NCBI GenBank assembly: GCA_934408705.1 | Contig: CAKRVL010000014.1 | Span: 1-41,983, forward strand | DNA from: an uncultured Blautia sp. | Lineage (GTDB): Bacteria > Bacillota > Clostridia > Lachnospirales > Lachnospiraceae | Length of the DNA: 41,983 nt | Direction of reading: 5' to 3' | Program-made: the position numbers and the translations under genes | Notes under the pieces: generated by a model | The model's input: only the letters and a program-made list of their open reading frames with translations | Told to the model about the DNA's origin: nothing | Databases searched by the model: none | Shown: in pieces, positions 32,714 to 40,695 of the stretch | Layout of the letters: every line of letters begins with the position of its first letter | Position numbering within the stretch: the stretch's first letter is position 1

Positions 32714-33579
32714 GCCAGTCCCTCCACTTCTTTTGCATTGGTGACCTTGCGATATAACAGGATCATCAACGTGGTAAGGATCATCATGATCACCGCAAGT
32801 GCTGCGGCAAAGGGCCAGTTATTTCCCCGTGTCATCTGATCCTGGATCAGGCTTCCCACCAGCACTACCTTATTTCCGCCCAGGATATCTGCTATGAAAA
32901 ACAGCCCCATAGAAGGAATAAAGGTTAATATCACGCCGGATAAAAGTCCGGGCAGAGTCAGCTTAAAGCTTACTGTCCAAAAGGCTTTCATTTTCCCGGC
33001 GCCCAGATCCCGTGCTGCCTCTACTAAAGACCAATCCAGTTTTTCCGCACTGGAATATACGGACAGAATCATAAAAGGCAAAAGGACATATATCATACCA
33101 ATAATGATTGCCGGATAACTATACATGATTTTCAGTGGCTTTTCGATCAGGCCAAGCTTCTTCAGGATAAAGTTCAATATTCCTTTTTTCTGAAGAATAA
33201 TGATCCATCCATAAAGGCGGATCAGGGAATTCACCCAGAAAGGAAGCATAAGGAGAAGCATTGCTTTCTTCTTGCCCCCGGCTGGCAGCTTCGCCATAAA
33301 ATAGCCAAAAGGATACCCGATCAGGGTAATAAAAATGGTGCTTGTAAAAGCTAACTGAAAAGACTGGATAAAGGTATTCAGGTACACCGGCTCCAGAAGC
33401 TTCCTGTAATTATCCAGTGTGAAGATCCACTGCACACCGTGAACCTCTCCAGGGGTGGCGAAGCTTAGCGCCACCATGTATAGAAGAGGACATGCCACGA
33501 AAATCAAGGTGAAAATGTATAGTGGCAGGATCATAAATATGGTCGCGCGGGTATGCCTGCTGCCCCGGCCGCCCATCAT
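32710..33579 (-). CDS. potB: Polyamine ABC transporter permease, PotB type (first transporter)
   Basis: A 289-residue permease with a basic N-terminus (GGRGSRHTRAT), six helices and the EAA loop EAARDLGAGKMKAFWTVSFKLTLPG. It overlaps genes on both sides by 4 bp, which points to coupled translation with the ATPase and the PotC partner. Confidence 0.92.
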   Translation of the reverse strand: MMGGRGSRHTRATIFMILPLYIFTLIFVACPLLYMVALSFATPGEVHGVQWIFTLDNYRKLLEPVYLNTFIQSFQLAFTSTIFITLIGYPFGYFMAKLPAGGKKKAMLLLMLPFWVNSLIRLYGWIIILQKKGILNFILKKLGLIEKPLKIMYSYPAIIIGMIYVLLPFMILSVYSSAEKLDWSLVEAARDLGAGKMKAFWTVSFKLTLPGLLSGVILTFIPSMGLFFIADILGGNKVVLVGSLIQDQMTRGNNWPFAAALAVIMMILTTLMILLYRKVTNAKEVEGLA

Positions 33580-34583
33580 AGGTTTCCTCCTAATGCATTT
33601 CTGTCCACGATAACTGCATTTTTCGGATCAAAGCACCAGCTTATCTGCTGTCCCGGCTGGATATTGGCATTCATACCGAAACGGCTGGCTGTGATTTCTG
33701 TTCCATCTGGCAATGCAAGCAAAACGCGAAGCTGACCTGCCACAAAGCTCTTCTCCTTAACAGTTGCAGGATAGCCCTGCTTGCAGGCTTCATCCAATAT
33801 GATATTCTCGCTTCGGATTGCCACAGTTCCATCCAGTCCAACAAGCTCACCCTTTATAATATTGGCATTTCCCACAAAGGTTGCCACATAGCTGGTTTCT
33901 GGATGATTGTAGATTTCATCCGGCGTACCGATCTGCTCGAATCGTCCCTGATTCATTACCACGATACGGTCTGACATATTGATAGCCTCTTCCTGATCAT
34001 GGGTAATATAAATAAAGGTAATTCCCAGTTTCTTCTGCAGTCTCTTTAATTCCAGCTGCATTGTACGGCGAAGCTGCAGATCCAGAGCTCCAAGAGGCTC
34101 ATCCAGAAGCAATACCCGCGGGTTGTTGGCAAGTGCCCTGGCAATGGCTACACGCTGCTTCTGCCCTCCGGAAAGCTCAGATGGTTTCCTTTTCTCAAAG
34201 CCTTCCAGCTGAACCAGCTCCAACATTTCTTTCACTTTTTTCTTTATTTCAGGCCGAGGCACTTTGCGGATTTTCAGACCATACCCTATATTATCTGCCA
34301 CATTCATATGGGGAAACAAGGCATAATTCTGAAATACCGTGTTCACATCTCTCTGGTTTGGTTCCAGGCCTGTTACATCTTTTCCTTCCAGCCATACACT
34401 TCCACTATCCGGCTGCTCCAGTCCTGCGATAATACGAAGTGTTGTAGTTTTGCCACAGCCTGACGCCCCTAATAAAGTAACGAACTCACCTTGCTTAATT
34501 TGCAGATTTATTCCCTGAAGGACGTATTCCTCCTGGCTGAAGCTTTTTTTCAGATTTCTCAATTCAAGAAATGAGTCTGACAC
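33576..34583 (-). CDS. potA: Polyamine ABC transporter ATPase, PotA type (first copy)
   Basis: A 335-residue ATPase with Walker [15 protein letters not shown]-loop FQNYALFPHMNV, signature [15 protein letters not shown], Walker [13 protein letters not shown] and ITHDQEEA, then a TOBE-like tail. It starts at a GTG (34583) with AGGAGG about 8 nt upstream. It is the first transporter gene of the operon. The 102 bp before it, after the small ORF, contain a short GGG-GTAT-CCC hairpin followed on the minus strand by seven Ts (about 34606-34626), which could act as a weak attenuator. Confidence 0.93.
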   Translation of the reverse strand: MSDSFLELRNLKKSFSQEEYVLQGINLQIKQGEFVTLLGASGCGKTTTLRIIAGLEQPDSGSVWLEGKDVTGLEPNQRDVNTVFQNYALFPHMNVADNIGYGLKIRKVPRPEIKKKVKEMLELVQLEGFEKRKPSELSGGQKQRVAIARALANNPRVLLLDEPLGALDLQLRRTMQLELKRLQKKLGITFIYITHDQEEAINMSDRIVVMNQGRFEQIGTPDEIYNHPETSYVATFVGNANIIKGELVGLDGTVAIRSENIILDEACKQGYPATVKEKSFVAGQLRVLLALPDGTEITASRFGMNANIQPGQQISWCFDPKNAVIVDRNALGGNL

Positions 34584-34685
34584 TGGTCTCCTCCTCTCTA
34601 TTACACAAAAAAATACGGGATACCCCTATAGCTATACGTTCAGAAAAGCTTCTGCATAAACACCATGGATCTTTATACAACACAC

Positions 34686-34907
34686 TTACTGTACATTGCT
34701 ATATCGGTAACCCGTATTCTCATATAATTCTTCAAAAAAAGGTACAACAACAGCAGGTCCGTCCTGCTCCATCCAGTCAGAACGCACCCCTGTAGCTCCA
34801 AGATTCTCAGAGCCTCTTCCGAGACCACCTAAAAAAGCCGCAACTCTGATTGCCGTCTCCCGCTCTATTTTCTTTTCAAAAAAGCCTGGGGTAGAATAAC
34901 CTGACAT
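34686..34907 (-). CDS. Small hypothetical protein at the head of the polyamine operon
   Basis: A 73-codon frame starting MSGYSTPGFFEKKIERE with GGAGACGAGG upstream, a credible ribosome site. The product is soluble, mixed charge, with a Gly-rich centre (FLGGLGRGSENLGATG) and an acidic/aromatic end (FFEELYENTGYRYSNVQ). There is no signal peptide or membrane segment, and I recognise no family. It lies between the predicted operon promoter and potA, so it may be a leader-encoded regulator or simply the first cistron. Confidence 0.5.
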   Translation of the reverse strand: MSGYSTPGFFEKKIERETAIRVAAFLGGLGRGSENLGATGVRSDWMEQDGPAVVVPFFEELYENTGYRYSNVQ

Positions 34908-34940
34908 GTACCTCGTCTCCTTTGTTTGCAATCAAGGTGT

Positions 34941-34969
34941 ATTCTATCATAGAATGAACCATTTGAAAA
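34941..34969 (-). promoter_or_regulatory. Predicted polyamine operon promoter with an overlapping palindrome
   Basis: On the minus strand TTTTCA (34969-34964), a 17-bp spacer and TAGAAT (34946-34941). The -10 box lies in a perfect 7+1+7 palindrome ATTCTATCATAGAAT (34941-34955), which looks like an operator for a dimeric repressor. Confidence 0.5.
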
Positions 34970-34989
34970 CAATTATTTGCAATAAAAAA

Positions 34990-35062
34990 AGCTGGAAATG
35001 AGACTCGAACTCACGACCCCTTCATTACGAGTGAAGTGCTCTACCGACTGAGCTATTCCAGC
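34990..35062 (-). tRNA. tRNA-Thr(CGU)
   Basis: A complete cloverleaf on the minus strand: acceptor GCTGGAA/TTCCAGC, D-loop AGCTCAGTCGGTAGAGC, anticodon stem CTTCA/TGAAG around loop CTCGTAA (anticodon CGT, reading ACG), and T-arm with GTTCGAGTC. The 3' CCA is not encoded. A run of Ts follows at once as a terminator. Confidence 0.96.
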
Positions 35063-35070
35063 TTATGATC

Positions 35071-35133
35071 TGGCAAATGAAATCATCTGCCAGACACAAA
35101 AATTATTGTAGTTGATACACAGGAATTTGTCAA
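35071..35133 (-). promoter_or_regulatory. tRNA-Thr promoter and leader hairpin
   Basis: On the minus strand TTGACA (35133-35128), a 17-bp spacer and TACAAT (35110-35105), a near-consensus promoter. Between it and the tRNA a 12-bp hairpin (arms 35071-35082 and 35085-35096, TCTGGCA/TGCCAGA at the base) may mark 5' processing. Confidence 0.8.
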
Positions 35134-35161
35134 GAAATATTTATCTTGAGCTTTTCCCTCT

Positions 35162-35653
35162 CTACTTTATGGTTATTTTAAACCAGTCCTTCTCCGGAAA
35201 TTCCACAACTGTACAGTCATTTGCATAGGTGCATTCCGGAAGAATGATCATAGCGTGAAGAACTTCGTTATGTACCGGCAGCGGACATAAATGCCAGATT
35301 GCCCGATTGATCTTCACCATGCAGCCCTTGGGAACAATAAATGCCTTGGTAAGCTCCGGAACCGGTGTTCCTCCGGAAGCTGGAGCAACGTGGATGATCA
35401 TGTCATCATCTAATGCTACGATTCCTTCCCAGGTCGTGGTGTGATACTCTGCCATTTTTACAACGCGGTCATCTTTCTTTACTGCGATCGGGGAAAATCC
35501 CATACTTCCCATACAGGTTCCGGAAATGCGATCCGGATAAAATTTGTGGATTTCACCCTGCAGCGGATATCCTTCCGGCTCTGTCATGGAATAATATGTT
35601 CCATATGGTGCAAAATCTGTGGTGTTAATTTCTACTGCTGTTATTTCTCTCAT
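35162..35653 (-). CDS. Ureidoglycolate lyase (AllA)-like cupin protein
   Basis: A 163-residue cupin-fold protein. The layout (N-terminal DFAPYGTYYSM, then VALDDDMIIHVAPASGG, FIVPKGCMVKINRAIWHLCPLPV and a terminal ILPECTY-NDCTVVEF) resembles the AllA/ureidoglycolate lyase family in size and motif order, including the His in AIWHLCPLP. No other allantoin or purine degradation gene is in the window, so the substrate may differ. It is 33 bp downstream of glgB on the same strand, which may only reflect readthrough. Confidence 0.6.
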   Translation of the reverse strand: MREITAVEINTTDFAPYGTYYSMTEPEGYPLQGEIHKFYPDRISGTCMGSMGFSPIAVKKDDRVVKMAEYHTTTWEGIVALDDDMIIHVAPASGGTPVPELTKAFIVPKGCMVKINRAIWHLCPLPVHNEVLHAMIILPECTYANDCTVVEFPEKDWFKITIK

Positions 35654-35686
35654 ATAAAAACCTCCTGATGTTTTATTCCCTCATAT

Positions 35687-37924
35687 TTATTTCTCTGCCT
35701 TCTCAGTCACATTCGCTGTGGTTTTCTTCCTGGCCTTCGTGGTCTTTGTGGTTTTTGTGATCTTTGTGGTTTTCGTAGTTTTCACTGCGGTTACTTTCTT
35801 TTTGGCTGGTGCTTTGACAGATGCTTTGGCAGGCGCTTTCCCCTGTGTACAGCTAAAAATACTTACACCAAGAGCTGGCAGTTTCACTTTAATGGAGTAC
35901 TCGCGCTCGTCACACTCTTCTGCTTTTGCTGTCTTCACACGTGGATTTACCACGCCTTCACCACCGAATTGTACCCCATCACTGTTAAAGATTTCTTTAT
36001 ATTTACCTGGGAAGGGCACGCCCACCTGATAATCCTCATAAGGTATTGCTGCAAAATTACAGATCACAAGCAAAGTCTTCTCTGGCTTCTCAGTCTTACG
36101 CAGGAAGGTAATCACATTCTCCTCGTATTTCATCAGCTGAACCCATTCAAATCCGTCATACTCATCATCCATCTGATAAAGTGCAGGTGAACTCTTATAT
36201 AGCGTATTCAACGCCTGAATGCACTTCCCAAGGCCCTCCGGTACCTCTGCTCCCGATGCCATCATCTTACAGCCGGGATGAACCATCATATAGGAGTAAG
36301 CTGCTCTCACCTGGGACAGCTTCTGCTTCTCATCCCCCGGAAGCTTCGCCATAAACTCATCAAGGCTTCCCACATCTCTGCTTCCAAGCGTAAGAATATA
36401 ATGCTCAGAGTATGCATATAAGGTGGATAAAGTCAGCTGATCATGATAATTCTTCCGCAAAATCGGATCTACAGACAAATAGAACAGGAAGTCTCTGGTC
36501 CATCCGCCACTCCATTTATAATCAAATCCGATGTGGTCATTCTCCACACTGTCTGTCAGCTCCGGCCACAAGCCATCCTCCTGTGCGATCAGAAGTGCTC
36601 CCGGATCACGCTTTTTCACAATGGAATTAAGATGCTTCAGAAACTCAATGGCATGAAGGTTCTCATTAGAGCCGTATATATTAGGTGTCCAGCCGTCCTT
36701 TCTGCCGTAATCCAGATAAAGCATAGCGTCAACGTCATCCATGCGAAATCCGTCCACATGGAACACCTCAAGCCAGAAGCAGGCATTAGAAATCAGGAAA
36801 TCAGTTACCATAGGGCTGTCATAATTGTAAAGCATGGTACCCCACATGGGGTGAACTGCCATATTCGGATCCTTCACCTCGTAAAGAGGAGTTCCGTCAA
36901 ATTTCTCCAGTCCGCCGGCATATCTTGGGAACTGTGCCGGTGACCAGTCAAGGATCACTCCAATACCCTCCTGGTGAAGTCCATCTACGATTGCAGCGAA
37001 ATCTGCCGGTGTGCCATAACGTGTGCTCACTGCAAAATAGGCTGATGTAGGATATCCATCTGAACCCTCTTCCAGAAATTCCATTACCGGATGAAGCTCC
37101 ACATGAGTATAGCCCTGCTCTTTTACAAAAGTGATCAATTCTTCCCCTGTTTTCCACTGTCCAAGACTTGTCTCGTAAATGGAAACCGGCTGTCTGCGTT
37201 CATCATATTTCTTGCGGTCTGCCATCCATTTCTCATCTTTCCACTGGAAATCAGTAACATCTGCCACAACAGAATTCCACAATGGCGCCGGCTGGGTTCT
37301 GTTTCCGTAAGGATCTGCTTTCTGAAGGATCACATCCCCCTTCGCCTTAATTTCATAACGATAGGCATCTCCTGCCTTCACCCCCGGTACAAACAGTTCG
37401 AAAATACCGGACATAGGCATCTTATGCATGGGAAGCACTCTGCCATCCCAATTGTTAAATTCACCAACTACGCTTACCCTGATAGCATTAGGTGCCCATA
37501 CTGCGAAATGAGTACCTGCCACACCATCCATCACCATAGGATGGGCACCCATTTTCTTATAAGCCTCATAATAAACGCCGCCAAGGAAAGCCCTCTCATC
37601 ATCTTCTGTGAGAAGTCCGCCAAACGCATACGCATCCCTGAAAGTCTTCGTCTCTTTCTCAAATTCTACCTGAAACTGGTAATCCGGAAGCTTTCGTCCC
37701 GTGATCAGCACTGCATAATATCCAGCCTCGTCCTCCAGCTCCATTTCATACTTCTTATGTCCGACTACTACTGCTGCCGCCTTAGCCTCTGGGAAAAATC
37801 CCTGTATCAGCACACCATCTGGTGTTAGTCTCGGTCCCATCACATCTCTTGGCGCTGTCTCTTCCCCATACACAACCGCTTCAATTCCTGGCCAGTCCAT
37901 ATAATCATATACTGTTTTGCTCAT
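35687..37924 (-). CDS. glgB: 1,4-alpha-glucan (glycogen) branching enzyme with a lysine-rich C-terminal tail
   Basis: A 745-residue GH13 enzyme that forms alpha-1,6 branches in glycogen. A CBM48-like N-terminal domain (about 110-200, HFAVWAPNAIRVSVVGEFNNWDG) precedes the GH13 barrel, with VDGFRMDDVDAMLYLDYGR (nucleophile Asp in FRMDD), AQEDGLWPELT (acid/base Glu) and NDHIGFDYKW. After a C-terminal beta domain comes a tail of about 50 residues made of Ala/Lys/Thr/Pro repeats (APAKAS, KTTKTTK, ARKKTT), not part of normal GlgB. The start at 37924 follows GGAGAGA; the frame is open 30 bp further without support. Confidence 0.92.
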   Translation of the reverse strand: MSKTVYDYMDWPGIEAVVYGEETAPRDVMGPRLTPDGVLIQGFFPEAKAAAVVVGHKKYEMELEDEAGYYAVLITGRKLPDYQFQVEFEKETKTFRDAYAFGGLLTEDDERAFLGGVYYEAYKKMGAHPMVMDGVAGTHFAVWAPNAIRVSVVGEFNNWDGRVLPMHKMPMSGIFELFVPGVKAGDAYRYEIKAKGDVILQKADPYGNRTQPAPLWNSVVADVTDFQWKDEKWMADRKKYDERRQPVSIYETSLGQWKTGEELITFVKEQGYTHVELHPVMEFLEEGSDGYPTSAYFAVSTRYGTPADFAAIVDGLHQEGIGVILDWSPAQFPRYAGGLEKFDGTPLYEVKDPNMAVHPMWGTMLYNYDSPMVTDFLISNACFWLEVFHVDGFRMDDVDAMLYLDYGRKDGWTPNIYGSNENLHAIEFLKHLNSIVKKRDPGALLIAQEDGLWPELTDSVENDHIGFDYKWSGGWTRDFLFYLSVDPILRKNYHDQLTLSTLYAYSEHYILTLGSRDVGSLDEFMAKLPGDEKQKLSQVRAAYSYMMVHPGCKMMASGAEVPEGLGKCIQALNTLYKSSPALYQMDDEYDGFEWVQLMKYEENVITFLRKTEKPEKTLLVICNFAAIPYEDYQVGVPFPGKYKEIFNSDGVQFGGEGVVNPRVKTAKAEECDEREYSIKVKLPALGVSIFSCTQGKAPAKASVKAPAKKKVTAVKTTKTTKITKTTKTTKARKKTTANVTEKAEK

Positions 37925-38068
37925 AAGTCTCTCCATTTCCCCGCCAATATTCACGGACTGTCGGATCCCTCTGAAATATGTTAATATTGTTATAATTTTT
38001 CATCGATCCGACCATAATTTTGATATTTCTATTTTACCATTTTAATCAAAAAAAAGAAAGAAATTTGT

Positions 38069-38097
38069 TTGACAAATACTATTTACTGCGTTAAATT
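38069..38097 (+). promoter_or_regulatory. Promoter of the sugar kinase gene
   Basis: TTGACA (38069-38074), 17-bp spacer, TAAATT (38092-38097), about 30 bp ahead of the AAGGAGG site. The rest of 37925-38068 is AT-rich and should also hold the divergent glgB promoter, which I cannot place with confidence. Confidence 0.7.
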
Positions 38098-38135
38098 ATT
38101 GTTATAAAATTCGCAATGTTTAAGGAGGATTTTCA

Positions 38136-39110
38136 ATGAGCAATCGAAGCTATGACGTGACCGCACTTGGCGAGCTTCTTATCGATTTCACAGAGAACGG
38201 AACCAGCGCACAGGGTAACCCGGTCATGGAGGCGAATCCAGGTGGAGCTCCTTGCAATGTTCTGGCTATGCTTGAGCGCCTTGGTAAAAAAACTGCTTTT
38301 ATCGGAAAAGTTGGAAAGGACATGTTCGGAAACCAGCTGAAAGCAGCTGTTGAAGAAGTTGGAATTGATACAAAGGCTCTTATTATGGATGAAGAAGTAC
38401 ATACTACTCTGGCATTTGTCCACACCTATCCTGATGGAGACAGGGATTTCTCCTTCTATCGTAATCCAGGCGCTGACATGATGCTGACGAAGGACGAGGT
38501 TCCGGATGACCTGATCCGTGACTCCCGTATTTTCCATTTCGGAACTCTCTCTTCCACTCATGAAGGAGTGCGTGAAGCCACCCGACATGCCATCGAAGTT
38601 GCAAAAGACGCTGGCTGTATTATCACCTTTGACCCGAACCTTCGCCCGCCTCTGTGGAAATCCCTTGAGGATGCCCGTGTAGAAATCGAATACGGTCTTA
38701 CCAAATGTGACGTTCTGAAGATTTCCGATAATGAGGTAGAATTCCTTTTCGATACCACAGACTACGACAAGGGCGCTGCACTTATTGAGGAGAAATATCA
38801 CATCCCTCTGGTTCTTATCACCATGGGTAAGGACGGAAGCCGCGCTTATTACAAAGGACGCCGCGTAGAGTGCGCTCCATTCCTTCAGGAGCACACCATT
38901 GAGACCACAGGTGCCGGAGATACCTTCTGTGCCAGCATCCTGAACTATGTTCTGGAGCACGGTCTTAAGGACCTTACAGATGAAAACCTGATGGAAATGC
39001 TTACCTTTGCTAACGCAGGCGCATCTCTTATCACTACCCGCAAGGGCGCTCTCCGTGTCATGCCAACACTGGATGAAATCAGGACATTTATTGCAGAGAG
39101 CGGCAGATAA
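38136..39110 (+). CDS. PfkB-family carbohydrate kinase, probably fructokinase
   Basis: A 324-residue ribokinase-superfamily enzyme phosphorylating a sugar with ATP. It shows the N-terminal GELLIDF and GGAPCNVLAMLERLG (36-50) substrate-binding motif, FDPNLRPPLW (165-174) and the anion-hole/catalytic TTGAGDTF (257-264; Asp262). FDPNLRPPLW and GGAPxN are typical of bacterial fructokinases in sucrose use. AAGGAGG and a good promoter precede it. It is alone on the plus strand. Fructose is the best guess; 2-keto-3-deoxygluconate is less likely. Confidence 0.87.
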   Translation: MSNRSYDVTALGELLIDFTENGTSAQGNPVMEANPGGAPCNVLAMLERLGKKTAFIGKVGKDMFGNQLKAAVEEVGIDTKALIMDEEVHTTLAFVHTYPDGDRDFSFYRNPGADMMLTKDEVPDDLIRDSRIFHFGTLSSTHEGVREATRHAIEVAKDAGCIITFDPNLRPPLWKSLEDARVEIEYGLTKCDVLKISDNEVEFLFDTTDYDKGAALIEEKYHIPLVLITMGKDGSRAYYKGRRVECAPFLQEHTIETTGAGDTFCASILNYVLEHGLKDLTDENLMEMLTFANAGASLITTRKGALRVMPTLDEIRTFIAESGR

Positions 39111-39173
39111 ATATGTAGCTTTGAATCGCAATTTATAATTAAAGCAAAAACAGGAATCGCTAATCTGAAATCT

Positions 39174-39181
39174 GTTATAAT
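39174..39181 (+). promoter_or_regulatory. Extended -10 promoter of the small toxin-like gene
   Basis: TG-T-TATAAT (TATAAT at 39176-39181) with no good -35. Transcription would start near 39188, giving a leader of about 108 nt with a perfect 7-bp hairpin CAGAGGG/CCCTCTG (about 39226-39246). Confidence 0.6.
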
Positions 39182-39295
39182 CATCGTATGGGTGTTGCCA
39201 TAACGGTAGGCGGTTAGTCCTTCAACAGAGGGACTGTGACCCTCTGATTACATAGAAACCCGTAAGGGAATTCAGTGGAAAGGAGGGCTAAGCCA

Positions 39296-39394
39296 ATGAG
39301 TATTGTTGACCTTATAGCAGTTATAAGTTTCGGCCTAACCTGCTTTGGAATCGGATATACCTTTGGTAAAGATATTAACAAGACACAAAAATAG
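39296..39394 (+). CDS. Small hydrophobic peptide, probable type I toxin
   Basis: A 32-residue peptide, MSIVDLIAVISFGLTCFGIG and then YTFGKDINKTQK: a single membrane helix (about 3-24) with a short charged tail, the usual form of type I toxins such as TxpA- and Fst-like peptides. AAAGGAGG lies 10 nt before the ATG. The long structured leader, the terminator touching the stop codon and a strong convergent antisense promoter complete the cassette. I recognise the form rather than a named family. Confidence 0.7.
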   Translation: MSIVDLIAVISFGLTCFGIGYTFGKDINKTQK

Positions 39395-39480
39395 CCGCCC
39401 TAGCCTGGAAAACTAAGCGGCAATTTTTGTTTATCAACTATTTAATCGGGCTAACCGTCTATCGGCAACACTCTTTTTCT
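39385..39480 (-). ncRNA. Antisense RNA, probable antitoxin of the type I cassette
   Basis: Predicted from the promoter at 39487-39515 and the terminator stem GCCGC/GCGGC (39394-39398 with 39417-39421), which on the minus strand runs into TATTTTTG. The RNA would be about 95 nt and complementary to the 3' end of the toxin mRNA, including the last three codons and the shared terminator. Confidence 0.65.
39394..39427. terminator. Bidirectional terminator shared by toxin mRNA and antisense RNA
   Basis: GCCGC (39394-39398) pairs with GCGGC (39417-39421), with an inner TAG/CTA. On the plus strand it is followed by AATTTTTG and on the minus strand by TATTTTTG. The stem overlaps the toxin stop codon by one base. 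Confidence 0.75.
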
Positions 39481-39486
39481 ATACTT

Positions 39487-39515
39487 ATATTAACATTCTG
39501 TTGTCTTAATGTCAA
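39487..39515 (-). promoter_or_regulatory. Near-consensus promoter for the antisense RNA
   Basis: Minus strand TTGACA (39515-39510), 17-bp spacer, TAATAT (39492-39487). It lies just 17 bp past the serA stop codon; I see no serA terminator, so serA readthrough would also produce the antisense RNA. Confidence 0.8.
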
Positions 39516-39531
39516 TTATCTGGATTCGAAT

Positions 39532-40695
39532 TTATTTCACCACACGAACCCTGGAAACACCTTCAATAGACTTCAGCGCATCCAGCGCTTCTGCGGAAGC
39601 TGCACTCTCCAGATCGATCAGAGTATATGCAAATTCCCCTTTACTCTTGTTGGTCATATCGGCAATGTTCAGGCCTTCAGCACCAAGGATCTTGGTCAGC
39701 TGACTGATCATATTCGGGATATTCTTATGAGTGATAGCAATACGTCCGACAGCCACACAGGTACCCATATCGCAGTTCGGGAAGTTTACAGAGTTCTTGA
39801 TGTTACCGTTTTCAAGGAAATCACGAACCTCTTTCACTGCCATAACTGCACAGTTCTCCTCTGATTCCTCTGTGGAAGCCCCAAGATGAGGTGTTACCAG
39901 AATTCCTTCATGTCCTGCCACAGTATGATTTGCAAAATCCGTTACGTACTTTTTCACCTTGCCACTGTTCAGTGCATCAATCAGTGCATCCTCATCAACC
40001 AGAAGATCGCGGGCAAAATTAAGGAGCACAACTCCATCCTTCATCTTGTCAAAGGCTTCTTTGTTGATCATCTTCTTAGTAGAATCCAGAAGAGGAACAT
40101 GCACAGTAATATAATCACATTTGCTGTAAATCTCATCTAAGCTTTTGCTGTGCTTAATAGTGCGGGAAAGGTTCCATGCTGCATCAATAGAAATATATGG
40201 ATCATATCCATAAACCTCCATGCCAAGAGAGGCAGCTGCGTTTGCAACCATACTTCCAATAGCTCCAAGACCAATGATACCAAGCTTTTTGCCCATGATC
40301 TCACAGCCTGCAAACTGCTTCTTCTGCTTCTCAGCAAGCTTATCAATATCCTCCTGGTCTTTTTCTCGCTGTACCCACTCAATACCGCCTACGATATCAC
40401 GGGAAGCGAGAAGCATACCAGCAAGAACTAATTCCTTAACACCATTTGCATTGGCTCCAGGAGTATTAAATACAACGATACCCTTCTCAGCACATTCTTT
40501 AACCGGAATATTATTTACTCCGGCACCTGCACGGGCGATCACAGAAACACTCTCCGGCAACTCCATGTCATGCATCTTGGCACTTCTTACAAGAACTGCC
40601 TGGCAGTCATCCAGGGTTTCTGCTTTTTTATAATTTTCATCAAAAATGTCCAGGCCTTTCTGGGCAATAGGATTCAGGCAATGATACTGAAACAT
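39532..40695 (-). CDS. serA: D-3-phosphoglycerate dehydrogenase
   Basis: First step of serine synthesis, oxidising 3-phosphoglycerate with NAD. The 387-residue protein has the substrate-binding half (ARAGAGVNNI, VFNTPGANANGVKE), the NAD fold GLGAIGSMVA, the catalytic Arg in NFARD (usually RG), Glu in the VDEDAL region and His in VTPHLGASTEES, then a C-terminal ACT domain (about 320-387) for feedback control. This is the short SerA type without the intervening ASB domain. It overlaps serC by one base. Confidence 0.93.
   Translation of the reverse strand: MFQYHCLNPIAQKGLDIFDENYKKAETLDDCQAVLVRSAKMHDMELPESVSVIARAGAGVNNIPVKECAEKGIVVFNTPGANANGVKELVLAGMLLASRDIVGGIEWVQREKDQEDIDKLAEKQKKQFAGCEIMGKKLGIIGLGAIGSMVANAAASLGMEVYGYDPYISIDAAWNLSRTIKHSKSLDEIYSKCDYITVHVPLLDSTKKMINKEAFDKMKDGVVLLNFARDLLVDEDALIDALNSGKVKKYVTDFANHTVAGHEGILVTPHLGASTEESEENCAVMAVKEVRDFLENGNIKNSVNFPNCDMGTCVAVGRIAITHKNIPNMISQLTKILGAEGLNIADMTNKSKGEFAYTLIDLESAASAEALDALKSIEGVSRVRVVK

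Noticed and set aside
38133..39131. A 332-codon open frame on the minus strand opposite the sugar kinase gene
   Set aside because: It mirrors a clearly conserved kinase gene in another frame, has no ribosome site or recognisable domain, and its product is Cys/Ser/His-rich as expected of an antisense shadow.
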